This document shows positions 1 to 11,285 of a stretch of DNA of 64,000 nucleotides, piece by piece. The position numbers were made by a program, and so were the translations under genes. The notes beneath the pieces are model-generated. The model did no database searches. It was not told where the DNA came from and saw only the letters and a program-made list of their open reading frames with translations. The stretch covers positions 1,036,001 through 1,100,000 of the forward strand of contig JARHVA010003187.1 in NCBI GenBank assembly GCA_037957365.1, read 5' to 3'. The number at the start of each line of letters is the position of its first letter. The stretch's first letter is position 1. The DNA comes from Torreya grandis (taxonomy: Eukaryota > Streptophyta > Pinopsida > Cupressales > Taxaceae).

Positions 1-1803
1 AAAAGTATTTGTAGCCATCGGGAAATTTGACTATTAAATCAACTCTGGTTTTTTATTAGTCACGTGGAACTCTACAAAAATATCGAATGAGTTTTAGTAA
101 AATCAACTCGATAATTTTTTTTTATGGAAAAATTATGCTACCTTTTTTTCCCTCTTCGGATGGATGAAAGGCCACCTAAAATATATAGGTTATGGGAAAG
201 TGGGTGTTATTTTTCATTGTCCTAAATTTTAGATTTTTTTTATAAAATTGTAGAGTCAATAATGGGTATTGAAGTAAAATATTTAAAAATATAATTTCTT
301 TTTTTCAATATATTTATTTTTTATTATGATATAAAAACATATTAAATTTTATTTTATTTTAATTTTGTATATATTTTAAAATTAAAATATTATCAATATA
401 TTTTTTGTTTTTTCAATTTTTTATTAAATATAACATTTTATTTTATTTTACTTTCATAATTTCATGTAAAATTATTGTTTTTATATAATAAAATATTTAA
501 TCTGTATATATTTTTCATACATTTTATAGATTGAAAAAAATGAATTAAATTTGCAGATTTCTACCCTACAAAGGAAACAAAAATTTCATCATCCTTCTTG
601 GGTCTTGTAAGTGATAATATGTTGCTAAAGGTATTCAATCTTTCCTCCTTATTTTCCTTAAATTATACAAAATTTTGCATTGGGGAATGCCATCTGGGTG
701 ATGGGGGATGAAATTGGAATCTATGTTTTCTTAGGTCTGCTCTCGGAGAGGCTAAAGACAAATTGAATCTTGAACCAGCCACACATTTCTTTGTCCTGCA
801 TTCAATCTCAAATAGGCAAAATCAAACAGGAAAATCTCAACTCTTCTCCTTGTATGATGAAAATTTGTCCAACTCTTCTGCAAATTTTGAAGTTTTTGCG
901 TATTGATAGTAGTTTGAATGCTAATTCTCATTGTAGTCCACCTCCTGGACCTAGCTTACCAGCTGCTCCTAGACTAGTAACTCGTGATTCTCATTTTTGG
1001 GATAGGGCTATGTGGATTCTGGAATGACCACTCAACAGTAAACTAATGGAATTAATTCTTATGCCTAGCTATTGATTCTCCAAATTCGGTGCTTGGAAAT
1101 AACAGATGGACTGCCCATATTTTTGACCCTTTGTTAGAAACAGATGAGAAGATGGCAACACCATTCAATATCCTAAAATTTAAATGGGCCATTTTGAAGC
1201 AACTTATGTTGGAACATAAAGATTATTCAATGAAGATTGAGCATATGCTTTTTAAGAACATAAATGACATGTTAATAATTACCAAATAAATCTTAAATAA
1301 AAATACTTTTTGTTTCTAGAACTTTAGTGGAAAATCATCTCAAACATTCCATAGTATATCGAAGGAAAAACCTTCCAATTCCCCATAGCATGTTTGTAAA
1401 ATAAAAGGCAAGCAACTCAATTTCTAAACCTTGTTGAGTCACATAATGTCTTTTCATTCCAGAACATATCAGTTATCATATATTCAAACATATTCATATA
1501 CATTGAAAATTATCCAGGCATGAAAACTCAATTATCAGGTAGAATATTCATTTGTTATAGATGTTTTTCAGAATGAATTTAGGTAATTATTTCTGCAAAT
1601 GAAACAATATGGATCTTTGATAAAAACTTACAAATGTTAACACGGCGAAAATATGATTATAACATAATTTATTCTAATTTTATATCTAAAAAAGAATTTA
1701 GAGGGCAATAAAAATATACTATACATACTATCAGTTTCGAGACATTAATGTCATTGCGAAATTTGATCACGTCATCATACCCTAAGGAACAATATATATC
1801 AAA

Positions 1804-1834
<31 letters not shown>

Positions 1835-2150
1835 TAACATATTAGACCTTTGATAACATCTCCCTGCAATGCCTAATGATATAATTTACAAAGACTGGAT
1901 GTAATTCGCTTCCATTTTTTGGGGCTTCCATTTTTTGGGGAACAAGTTCATATTGGACTTAAAAAATGTGTTGAATTAATTGACATATTTGATCTTGGTT
2001 CTCATATATATATATAATTGAGTGTTGCTGATATCAAATGGTTCGGTTTGTTTGATTTGTATAGTGCAATGCTTTCCAATCCCATGAAGCTTTATGTCAA
2101 GTTTGTCATTTAAGAATACAAAATATTGTTTTCAATATACATCGTACATT
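1..2150. other. AT-rich spacer, no gene recognised
   Basis: Mostly A/T-rich sequence. Two short open frames on the + strand (770-1027 and 1089-1289) are separated by stops and match no family I recognise; they could be remnants of a transposon or host gene. A pure AT dinucleotide run lies at about 1806-1831. No LTR, TIR or splice structure was seen. Confidence 0.5.
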
Positions 2151-2159
2151 CCTTTCTAT

Positions 2160-3595
2160 GCATCATAATTTTACAATATTTCATGAAGAAGTCTTAGAAG
2201 AATATTTGTAAGAAAAAGATTATTGGTATAGGTATGCAATAAACTATTCCATTTCATATTTTATTTTAGCATTTTTTAAATCAAATCTCATAAAAATAAA
2301 TATTATCATTATGTATGAATGAAAACATAGAGGTTTTACATATATTCATGGATTTCTCAAACTAAAAGATGCACTCAATATCGATACATTAGATTGGGAT
2401 GATCAAACTGTAATTTTAAATCTAAAAATAAAAATTAACAAATATATATCAGTTTGGAATGCATGTTACAGATTTCACATAAATCAAATGGTTCAACATT
2501 TTATTATTGACAATCCCTGTTTGTCGAACACAAAAGATGAAATTTTAATAAATTGTTTTATTTACTATAAAGAGATTTTGAATCATTTTCAAAAGCATAC
2601 AATTTACACAAAAGAAACAAGACTAAGAAAAAAAAGGAACAACTCTTCAATGTTAATACAAATCACTTTTACAGTTGTATCAATAGTATTCCACAGTGAT
2701 TGAGAATAACAAATCTTAAAAACACAATCATCCTCCTAATGATGATGATTGAATACTTAATATCTAGCCATACTTTTTATTTGGAGAAAAAATATTAATT
2801 TCCAACCTAGTATTTCATGGTAAAGTATATTTTAATTTATTACTAAATAAGCTTTGAAATCACAAAACCAATAGTAAATCTATCACCATATGCAAATAAA
2901 ATAATTTAAAAATGCAAGCTCATATTAACCATCTTTAAATGCCTTTTGAAAAATTTAATTGGCCTTATTTTTATCGTTATATCAATGCACAATAAGTTTT
3001 CCATCTTGTACAAAAACTATCACTTTTTGTAGATCCGATCATTTGTATCATTGAATATTATCAATAAAATATTACATTATGTTTCCCATAGTAAATATAA
3101 TCATGTTTTTACTTCAACTTTCATTGATGCATACATGGATTGGCCTCCTTTATTAGATCTATTGTCACTCAAACAAGCTGAACTATACTGGTCACATGAT
3201 AAAAATTGTCATGATGTAAAATGGAAAAAATAGATGTGCAAGATATAGTTCACATCTTTCATAGGTTATTTCTAATTCATTCAAAACATTTTACTTATTA
3301 TGCATTGTTATATTGCAGTGAACTTATTTTGTACAAAAGTTTTTAAATTATTGTTGCAAACATTGCTTGTTGTACTACAAAATTAGTTGAAAATTGGGAA
3401 AGCATGCAAAAATTTTATTAACCATGGCATATTCACCATAGAGTTTTTCAAAATGAAATTTTTTCAAATGATGACATTTTTCGTTACAACTTTGAAAAAC
3501 TTGAATGGAAAAAAAAACTCAAAACTACATCCTAACAATGATATTCAACTTAATGAGCTTGATATGCTTGGCCTTTATGACTTTGATATATATCA
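2160..3595 (+). pseudogene. Helitron-type PIF1-like helicase remnant, copy I, left part
   Basis: Decayed coding DNA homologous to 15030-17210. No frame is open for long. Similarity to copy II holds at DNA and peptide level: both carry a DAYMD(W/L)PP-like peptide (near 3130 and 16795) and the peptide NDIQLNELD (near 3540 and 17157). This part lies upstream of the ATPase motifs found after 7925, so it probably encoded the linker before the helicase domain. No HUH Rep motif of a complete Helitron was recognised, so the Helitron assignment rests on the helicase type. The frame is cut at 3595 by Copia-1 and resumes at 7925. Confidence 0.6.
3591..3595. repeat. Target-site duplication of Copia-1, left copy
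   Basis: TATCA directly before the left LTR. The same five bases follow the right LTR at 7925-7929. The paralogous empty site near 17206-17220 carries a single ACATCATAA-like version. Confidence 0.85.
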
Positions 3596-3898
3596 TGTTA
3601 GATTTATGATCAGAATTGAAATAAACAAAATTGCAACACAATGAATAATGAACACAAATGGATAAATCTGATTTAATCTTTTTGAAGTCTGCTCTTTATA
3701 AATATGCTTGTTATTGAATATTGTTATCTTGAACAATGAGGAAGCATTATATATACAAGTGAGAGGAAAGAGACACATCTCTTCAATCTCCCTGTTGGCA
3801 AAGAGACACAACACTTCAATCTCCCTGTCAGCCTTCATCAAAAGTTCAAGACGTTGGGCTGGAAGTAGGAGCCCAAAGCTGCTCCTCCAACATCAACA
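3596..3898 (-). repeat. Copia-1 3' LTR
   Basis: Starts TGTTAG and ends CAACA on the + strand. It is co-linear with 7622-7924 over 303 bases. A purine-rich tract (AAGAGGGAG read on the minus strand, 3899-3907) abuts its inner edge. Confidence 0.9.
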
Positions 3899-4004
3899 CT
3901 CCCTCTTAGCTAGGGAGGATACTTCCAGCTACATAAGACATGTTACCTCATCATGATGTCAACCACACTGGATGACATGCATCTGGCTGTCTTAGAGTGT
4001 GGAA

Positions 4005-4240
4005 TCAAGGGATTTTGACTCAAACTTCTCTCACAGAGAAGAACTCGTTATCAAGGGATTTCACCTCAAACTTCTCTCTCAGAGAAGAACTCGTTATCAA
4101 GGGATTTCACCTTGAACTTCTCTCTCAGAGAAGAGCTCGTTATCAAGGGATTTCACCTCAAACTTCTCTCTTAGAGAAGAACTCGTTATCAATGGATTTC
4201 ACCTCAAACTTCTCTCACAGAGAAGAGCTCGTTATCAACA
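4005..4240 (-). repeat. Five-unit 46-bp tandem array in the Copia-1 3' region
   Basis: Units start at about 4021, 4067, 4113, 4159 and 4205, each exactly 46 bases apart, with part of a unit before the first. Each unit contains the inverted repeat CTTCTCT / AGAGAAG separated by 2-3 bases, so each can form a hairpin. The array lies between the RNase H stop and the purine tract. Because 46 is not a multiple of three, the open frame across it (3997-4272) changes frame in every unit and is not a real gene. Confidence 0.9.
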
Positions 4241-4245
4241 AATTA

Positions 4246-4644
4246 CTAATATTGAGACTCTTTCTCAGTTAAGGCTATATTCTCCACTATACCAAGCTTA
4301 TCTCGAAAGTACACAAACTTTAACTTGGAGAGAGGCTTGGTGAGAATGTCTGCTATTTGCTCATCAGTGATGATATACCTTAACTCAAAGGCTTTTCTCA
4401 ATACCATATCTCTGATATAATGGTATTTGATTTCAACATGCTTGGTTCTATCATGAAACATTGGATTGATAGAAATCTTCACATAGCTCTGGTTATCACA
4501 ATGAATGATTGTAGGCTCCATTGATTGTTCAAACAATCCTGTAAGGAGCTTACAAAGCCATACTACTTCCCGAGCTGCCATACAAGCTGCAATATACTCT
4601 GCCTCTACTGTACTCAATGCTACAGATGATTGTTTCCTGCTACA
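4246..4644 (-). pseudogene. Copia-1 RNase H domain
   Basis: Copia RNase H tail with STVEAEYIAA, the HCDNQS and KHVEIKYHYIRD motifs, and a terminal ADILTKPL. It is the direct continuation of the reverse-transcriptase frame. One TAG near 4644 replaces the tryptophan codon of the usual SWCSRKQ motif, so a single base change splits the polyprotein here. Confidence 0.88.
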
Positions 4645-5982
4645 CTAGGAAATCATAGTAGATCCCAAACTAAAACAACATCCAGAGGTGCTCTTTCGAT
4701 CAGAGACACATCCTGCCCAATCAGAATCAGTATATCCGTGCAGTTTCAAGTCTACACTAGAATAATATCTCAAGCCATATCCAAATGTGCCATGCAAATA
4801 TCTTAGGATATGCTTCACTACAAATAGATGTATTTGTCTTGGTTCACACATGAACTGACTAAGTGCACTCACTGCATAGCAAATGTCTAGTTTGGTATTA
4901 ACTAGATACATCAATGAACCAATCATTTGTCTGTACATGCTAGGATCCACCAGATCTAAACTAGTTGTAGCCTCTTTTAACTTCAACAAAATTGACTCCA
5001 TCGGTGTAGACATCGGTTTACAATTTATCATACCAAATCTCTTCAATATGTCAATAGAATACTTCCCTTGACTTAGAATGATCTCATCTGGTTTTTGCCA
5101 TACTTCTAAACCAAGGAAGTAATGTAAGAGATCAAGATCCTTCATTTCAAATTCTGACGATAACTCCTTCTTACATTTGAAAATGAGGTGATCTTCTCCA
5201 GTAATAAGAAGATCATCAACATAGAGAACCAAGATTAATGTGTTGCCATCAATTAGCTTGAAGTATAGGTTTGAATCAACATCATTCTTGGAGAAATTCA
5301 AGCTCATCAAGTATCGATCAATTCTTTCATACCAAGCACGAGGAGCCTGCTTAAGGCCATACAAAGCCTTCTTCAATTTGCAAACATGAGACTCCTTCCC
5401 ATGAACCTCAAAACCATTAGGTTGCTCAATATATACGTCTTCCTTGATTACACCATTTAGAAATGTTGTCTTCACATCCATTTGGTGTAATTTCCATCCT
5501 TTAAATGCTGCAATAGCAATGATGGTTCTGACGGATGTATAATGAGCAACTGGAGCAAAGATTTCCTCATAATCTACTCCCTCTTTCTGAGAGAATCCTC
5601 TAGCCACAAACCTAGCCTTGTACTTCTCAATGCTTCCATCAGCTGCATGCTTGATCTTGAAGAACCACTTAGAAGAAACAACAAATTTTCCTTCAGGTCT
5701 AGGTACGATATCCCAAACATCATTCTTAAGGATGGATTGATACTCTTCAGCCATAGCATCTCTCCATACTTGTTGACTAGTAGCTTCCTTAACACTAGAA
5801 GGCTCAGACTCAATAATTTGACTCATTAATAACACATAATCTGAGAGCTTATGAGGTCTCTTGCTTTCTCTAAGAGATCTTCGGGGACCTGTATATTTTC
5901 CTACCTCTTGCATGTTTTCTTGAGTCCATCGAGGCATTTTTTGTACTATAACAATGTCACTAGGTCCATCAGTTGGTTCCAA
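4645..5982 (-). pseudogene. Copia-1 reverse transcriptase
   Basis: Open frame of 445 codons with the full Copia RT order: WRDAMAEEY, KWFFKIKHAADG, KARFVARGFSQ, the MDVKTTFLNG motif, YGLKQAPRAWYERID, catalytic LYVDDLLITG, and the start of RNase H (YTDSDWAGC...RKSTSG). It would copy element RNA into DNA in virus-like particles. The frame begins downstream of an in-frame stop in the integrase-RT linker and ends at the TAG described for the RNase H piece. Both catalytic aspartates of YVDD are intact. Confidence 0.9.
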
Positions 5983-5999
5983 AGGCTTAACTGAAACAT

Positions 6000-6700
6000 C
6001 ATCTTCTTTTGAATCAAAAATCTCCCTCTAAATTTCAGGTGTATGGTCAACTTCCATATCCTGAGGAGACTCTTGGTCTTCATTATCTATCTCCATATGA
6101 ATGCTCTTAGATCCTTTGAATGCAACATCCTCTTCAAATGTAACATCCCTACTGATCTCAATCAACTTTTGACCTGGAATTTAAATTCTATAGGCTTTTG
6201 AAGTTTCACTATAGCCTACAAATATTCCCTTCTTGCCAGAAGGATTTAACTTAGTCCTTTTATCTTTTGGTATGAGAAAATATACTGGACAACCAAAGAT
6301 CCTCAAATTACTTACTTCCGGCTTTACCCCTGTGAAATTTTCTTCGGGAGTCATGTTCTCTAAAATGTAGTGAGGGCTTCTATTCTAAACATAAACAGTT
6401 GTTGTATATGCTTCAGCCAAAGGAAGATTTGTAGATCTTGGTCATGGATCATAGCTTTGGTGGCTTCTACAATAGATCTATTCTTCCTTTCTGCAACACC
6501 ATTCTGTTGAGGGTTGTAAGGAACACAGAACTCCCTCTTAATCCCCATTTTAGTGCAAAAGTTATGAAATTCATCATAGGTATACTCCCCTCCATTGCCA
6601 GATCTCAGAACTTTGATCCTCTTCCTAGATAAGTTCTCTACCTGAGCTTTAAACTCTTTGAACCTCTCAAGTACTTCTTTAGATTTCAAGAAATAAATCC
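6000..6700 (-). pseudogene. Copia-1 integrase, C-terminal half only
   Basis: Begins abruptly inside the core domain at YFLKSKEVLERF and continues with a GGEYTYDEF segment, PYNPQQNGVAERKNR (carrying the catalytic glutamate), a LRIFGCPVYF segment and a GKKGIFVGYS segment. The HHCC zinc domain and the first catalytic aspartate are absent through the internal deletion, so this integrase cannot work. Stops and a frame change interrupt it near 6360-6390. Confidence 0.85.
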
Positions 6701-7519
6701 AAGTCTTTCTGCAATGGTGGCTTGTTGCTTAGGCCTGGAGGGATAATATTTGGCAATGTGACCATACTTGTCACACCTAAAGCATTAGATTTTGGAGAGG
6801 TCCCTTTTCTTCTTGAAAGCGGGATCACCATCAATTTCATTATCTTTGTTTCTCTTGAAGAATCCTTTCTTCTCATTCTTGCTTTTCTTCTTAAATGATT
6901 TAGACAAAAGGACATGAATGTCTTCATTGGTAGAGCTTTGACCAATTCCTCTAGCGACCAATCTAGCCTCTTCTTGAATGCAATCTACCCTCAATCGATC
7001 AAACTTGGGAAGTTTCAATCTTGCACTGATTCCTTGAATGTAGGATTCCCATGATGAAGGAAGGCCATTGAGAGCCAGCATCGTCAAGTCTTTGTCATCA
7101 ACTACATGACCAATTGTAGAGAGCTGATTTCTTAATTCTGAAATCTTCATAAAGTAAACAATAACTATTTCTCCTTTCACCATTTTCACATGATGTAGTT
7201 GTTGCTTCAGTGCAAGAGCCCGGCTGGTGTTGTTGATTTCGTACATTTCCTCCAAGGTTTTAAACATGTCCCTTGTTGTCTTCAACTTGGAGACAATCGG
7301 AACAATATGATCTTTAATGGAGTCAACCAATATCTTCTTCACCTTGATGTCTTTCTTTTTCCACTACAACTTCTCTTCTTCCTCCAATGGTTTGGGAACT
7401 TTGGTTTCCACAAACTCAGCCAAGTCATTTTACTCCAAGGTGAGAATGAATCTAAACCTCCATGATGTGAATTTGGATGCTCCTTCAAGTCTATCCTCAA
7501 TTTTAAGACTGTTCACCAT
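6697..7519 (-). pseudogene. Copia-1 gag with degenerate zinc knuckle
   Basis: Starts at an ATG (7519-7517) giving MVNSLKIEDRLEGASKF. It continues through the usual gag core (LEEMYEINNTSRALALKQQL, an LRNQLSTIG segment, LNGLPSSWESYIQ) to a basic lysine-rich stretch. Two stops occur near the N-terminal end and one just before the zinc knuckle. The knuckle reads CFRCDKYGHIAKYY (6784 downward), with the last cysteine of CX2CX4HX4C replaced by tyrosine. Gag would form the particle shell. Confidence 0.82.
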
Positions 7520-7606
7520 CTTGACTAAGATAGGGATAGACAAGAGATATAAAAAACAAAAGAGAGTATTGCTGTAATTACAAGTCTGATCATGATCATC
7601 TTCAAA

Positions 7607-7621
7607 CCTGCTCTGATACCA
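7607..7621 (-). other. Copia-1 primer-binding site
   Basis: On the minus strand TGGTATCAGAGCAGG directly follows the 5' LTR. This is the usual initiator-methionine tRNA site of plant LTR elements. Confidence 0.88.
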
Positions 7622-7924
7622 TGTTAGATTTATGATTAGAATTGAAATAAACAAAATTGCAACACAATGAATAATGAACACAAATGGATAAATCTGATTT
7701 AATCTTTTTGAAGTCTGCTCTTTATAAATATGCTTGTTATTGAATATTTTTATCTTGAACAATGAGGAAGCATTATATATACAAGTGAGAGGAAAGAGAC
7801 ACATCTTTTCAATCTCCTTGTTGGCAAAGAGACACAACACTTTAATCTCCATGTGGGCCTTCATCAAAAGTTCAAGATGTTGGGCTGGAAGTAGGAGCCC
7901 GAAGCTGCTCCTCCAACATCAACA
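7622..7924 (-). repeat. Copia-1 5' LTR
   Basis: 303 bases, co-linear with 3596-3898 with about ten mismatches by eye. It is followed by the TATCA duplication at 7925-7929. Confidence 0.9.
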
Positions 7925-9500
7925 TATCATAACTATAATGATATTAAAATTTTAGATTCCTTATGAAAACAACTTCCTTTACAAAACTAACTCGAGAAAA
8001 CTTTCATATTTATGAATCCCATTCTTTCGGTTCATTCACTTCATATGCATTATTCTTAAAACAATAATTTTCTCTTAATATTATTATATGCCACTAAAAT
8101 AAATGTACCACAATGCTTCCATTGAAAATGATTACTTAAAGGTTGTTCTAGTAAAAAAAAATCATAAATTATCAACAAAATATCATTTATATTAACCTTA
8201 TAATAATTTTACATTTATATTGATTACACCAATATGTATTGAAACATTTAATATTAATGCTCCAATAATAAATTCAAGCCTCTGCATAGCTATTAAATTA
8301 ATTAAACTATTGGAAAGACAACATTTGTAGTTTTAAAATATTCTTTGTAATATACCCAATACATTTTGATTGATGAAATGAATTTCATAAGATCAAATAT
8401 ATTAACACATTGATTATCATCTTGGAGACCCTTTTCCATAACTAAAAAAGTCCTATTTTGTATTAACATATATTATTCTCATTGGTGATTTAGGTCAACT
8501 TCTTCCATTACATGATATACTAGTGTATATTGGAACATCATATGGTTCAACCTTTTAGTGAATGTTTAACATAATTATTACATTGCACACATTTTTTTGG
8601 TTAAAAAGGATCCAATCCATACCAAGAAACTTCATAAAATATGTTATTGAATGTACAAGATGCTTAACCACAAATTAAAAAATGGAACCTATTAATGTCT
8701 CAAACATATAGCTATTTTTATATTGAATATAAAATCTCATTTTATTTATAAACTCACTTATATGCAATAAATTATTTTGATTCAATACATAACAAAGAAT
8801 GTTGAAATCATGAATATTTTGTGTCCATGGAGCAATGTAAAAAAAACTCAAGAAATAGAATTTTGGAGATCTTAAAGATGAACAATTAGATACCAAAATT
8901 ATATTATCAAACAGACAAAAAATTATGTTTAGATAAAATTTGTTGTTTGTGGCTAGTTTAGTCAGTGGTGCTCTTGTCGGAATTCATACTATAGTTTATA
9001 ACATTGGCACTAAACCATTTGAATTTCTAATATTTTTGGTTGTGCATATGAAAAAATATATAGACCCAACATGGGATCAATAAAATCCATAAAATGTATT
9101 AATTCAAGGAAACCTTAAACAACTTCAATTGAAAATAGTTTGGGCTCTGACAATACATAATGTAAATGACAAGGGCCAAGATTGTAAAAGAAAATAATTG
9201 ATATCGATAACACTGAATATTAAGGCCTAATTTTTACTGCACTATTAAGAGTAATCTCTTTGCAAGGCATTCATATTTCACCTCCTTTCTCTTTTAATCG
9301 ATATGCAATATTTTACATACATCCATATCAGGAAAAGTTGAGAGTAACATATGTATTCCTTATCAACAATCCTGGTTCATTAATCACAAGGATTTGGCAT
9401 CCATTCTCTTTGTTTACACTTTCCATACACAACTCAAACATATGGAAGAATGAATCAATTTTTTCCCCTATGTATTATATTTATGCATCACAAAAAGTTC
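7925..9500 (+). pseudogene. PIF1-like helicase remnant, copy I, right part
   Basis: Continuation of the frame cut at 3595. Switching frames, helicase motifs appear in order: a LIGDLGQLLPLHD segment with YIGTSYGSTF (near 8480-8555), LMSQTYSYF, a LKDEQLDTKIILS segment (8865-8910), SGALVGIHTIVYN (near 8970), then LKQLQLKIVWALTIH (9110-9165), and finally a GLIFTALLRVISLQG segment running into HISPPFSFNRYA (9215-9310). The last two match the C-terminal motifs of PIF1-like helicases, which unwind DNA 5'-3' and are carried by Helitrons. Walker A (near 8130-8165) is destroyed. Many stops and frameshifts make it a clear pseudogene. Confidence 0.82.
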
Positions 9501-9739
9501 AAGCATATATCTAAAATATTTTATTTGTATTATACTTCCTTTCTCTTTCGAACAATCGACAAGACAATTAGTTCAGACAAGATAATTATTTTAGTCTATC
9601 AACATTTACATCGCACCTAGTTTGTGAAATTTCTAGTTTAAAATCAATCTTAAATTTATTAATGTGGAGCTTCCCTCCCGATAATTGATGGAAGTATTAG
9701 TGGTTTATGTGCAGGTGACCAAAAAAGGTAACCGCATGT

Positions 9740-10330
9740 CTTATTTGGCACATAAGTCAATTGAATGGTTTGGGATCTAATAATACATAAATTAAAGTGT
9801 CGAGATTAGAAAATAAAACAATTGATATTAGTAATATTGAATGTCAAGACCTAACTTTTACTCTAGTATCAAGAGCATACTCATTGCAAAATCTTTGTAT
9901 TTTACCTCTTTTCTTTTTAAATGATATGCAATAATGTAACATGGTACATTCAACTAGGTAAAGAGAAGAGAAATGATTGTATTTCTTGTGAGAACCCCCT
10001 CTTCATTGATCACAAGTATTTGATATCCATTCTCTTTATTTGCTCTTTCACTTCACAACGCGTATTCATATCGAAGAATAAATTTAAAAAAAATCACCTT
10101 TATTTTATATTTTTATTACACAAAAATCACAAGTATCTTTTTAAAACCTCTTCTTTATATTTTACCTCCTTTCTCTTTTGAAACAATTGACGATTCAATT
10201 TTTTTTTTTCTAAAACTAATTAATTAATTATTAAGTTTATCACATTTACACTTCACCTCCATAAAATTGGAAGTTTAGATTCTATCTTTAGATTCCTTCC
10301 CAATAATTGATGGACCTACTCTTAGTATAT
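9740..10330 (+). pseudogene. Tandemly duplicated helicase C-terminal tail
   Basis: A diverged second copy of about 9120-9720, offset by about 623 bases. It again encodes a motif V/VI-like stretch, DISNIECQDLTFTLVSRA (9820-9880), then LCILPLFF. The non-coding DNA after the helicase is duplicated as well. Copy II at 18230-18700 has only one such tail, so this duplication is specific to copy I. Confidence 0.7.
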
Positions 10331-10354
10331 GTGCAAAGGACCAACAAAGGCACC

Positions 10355-10360
10355 CACGTG
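10355..10360. promoter_or_regulatory. G-box
   Basis: Palindrome CACGTG within CCCACGTGTC. This core is bound by bZIP and bHLH factors and resembles an ABA-response element. It is a sequence match only. Confidence 0.4.
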
Positions 10361-10909
10361 TCTTAAAAGGCATATAAGTCAATTGAATCGTAATTCTTTA
10401 GGTTTCGTTGGACCCACGAAAAGAAGTCGCGGCAATTCCCCGAGACACTCAGTAGTACGAGAATGGCGTGTGTTTTACGTAGAAAGACAGTACCCTGGAA
10501 CGACCTCTACACGGGTAATCATGTAAAGTAATGTCCATGAAAATGATTTCTGAATAAACATTCAGTTATCCAATTAACTCGAAATATATCATATTGATTA
10601 TATTAAAAAGGGATATATAAAGCCGTATTAAGATTATTGATAGGCCTAGTTCAGCAGACAATGTTGACATCCACTCTATATTTGTTAAAATTTATACCCA
10701 CAAACTTCGTGGCTAAATTATTTATGGTGAGGCGCACGCAAGGTTGGTAAATGCTTATTCAAACCCACCAATTTCTAACCGAACTGGCTGTATCATTTCG
10801 AATTATAGAAGCCATTCTTCTCTCCACATCAAATCTCCCATCTGCATTTCCCTTTCATCAGACCCATACCTAGCTTTAAAAAGATGGAATACCCAAACCA
10901 GGTCGTTTC

Positions 10910-10916
10910 ACCTACC
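10910..10916 (+). promoter_or_regulatory. AC-I element (secondary-wall MYB site)
   Basis: Perfect ACCTACC about 270 bases before the TATA box and 376 before the laccase ATG. The copy of the upstream region at 18730-19070 stops short of it. Confidence 0.55.
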
Positions 10917-11179
10917 AAAAAGAAAGTTTTTTCAATCACCTGGACATGTCACCTTCGGGACTGATCAATCTCTCCTCTAAATGCTTTCGTATCGTATAAT
11001 GCAAATAACTAAACTACCAAAACTCATTGGGATAAGCTCAAAATCTTATGAATTTCCCCAACAAATCAGATTAAATCTTTGGGGTAAATTAAATCCTGTG
11101 TGAGGTTGAAGCAATCTTTTGACATTGTACCTTCCGAAGCTTCCCCATGACAGCATATTCACCACGTCTGAGGCTTTTG

Positions 11180-11187
11180 TATAAATA
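11180..11187 (+). promoter_or_regulatory. TATA box of the laccase gene
   Basis: TATAAATA. It predicts a transcription start near 11210-11215 and a 5' leader of roughly 70-75 bases before the ATG at 11286. Confidence 0.7.
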
Positions 11188-11285
11188 TGGATTGTCAGAG
11201 ATGTCAGCCCATTATCCTCCAAGCTGGTCTGATTGTATGATATAAAGTAAGTCGTACTTATTTTGTCTGCCAAGGAAATCCAACA

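Larger units (their letters stand above)
3596..7924 (-). mobile_element. Copia-1: LTR retrotransposon, internally deleted
   Basis: A 4.3-kb element with paired 303-bp LTRs that begin TG and end CA, perfect TATCA target duplications, a tRNA-Met-type primer-binding site and a purine tract. Reading on the minus strand it holds gag, the second half of integrase, reverse transcriptase and RNase H in Copia order. The aspartic protease and the first half of integrase are missing: the gag zinc knuckle runs within a few codons into the middle of integrase near 6690-6700. There are also several in-frame stops, so the element is non-autonomous. The LTRs differ at about ten of 303 positions by eye, so the insertion is fairly young for this window. 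Confidence 0.92.
10331..11285 (+). promoter_or_regulatory. Laccase upstream region
   Basis: About 950 bases between the helicase tail and the laccase ATG. Contains a G-box CACGTG (10355-10360), an AC-I element ACCTACC (10910-10916) and a TATA box TATAAATA (11180-11187), about 100 bases before the ATG. AC elements are binding sites of secondary-wall MYB factors in phenylpropanoid and lignin genes, so expression in lignifying tissue is a reasonable inference. The part 10540-10870 is duplicated at 18730-19070. Confidence 0.65.

Noticed and set aside
4005..4240. CRISPR-like appearance of the 46-bp array
   Set aside because: Units are contiguous with no unique spacers, and they lie inside a plant retrotransposon.
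3997..4272. Open frame of 91 codons on the + strand
   Set aside because: Produced by the 46-bp repeat; the frame shifts in each unit and it is antisense to Copia-1.
5542..5829. Open frames opposite or overlapping the Copia-1 reverse transcriptase (also 4883-5071, 5574-5813 and 6438-6632)
   Set aside because: Shadows of the RT and integrase frames with no motif of their own.
10329..10980. Short + strand frames upstream of the laccase
   Set aside because: They lie in the regulatory region, partly duplicated at 18730-19070 where the frames are not kept.
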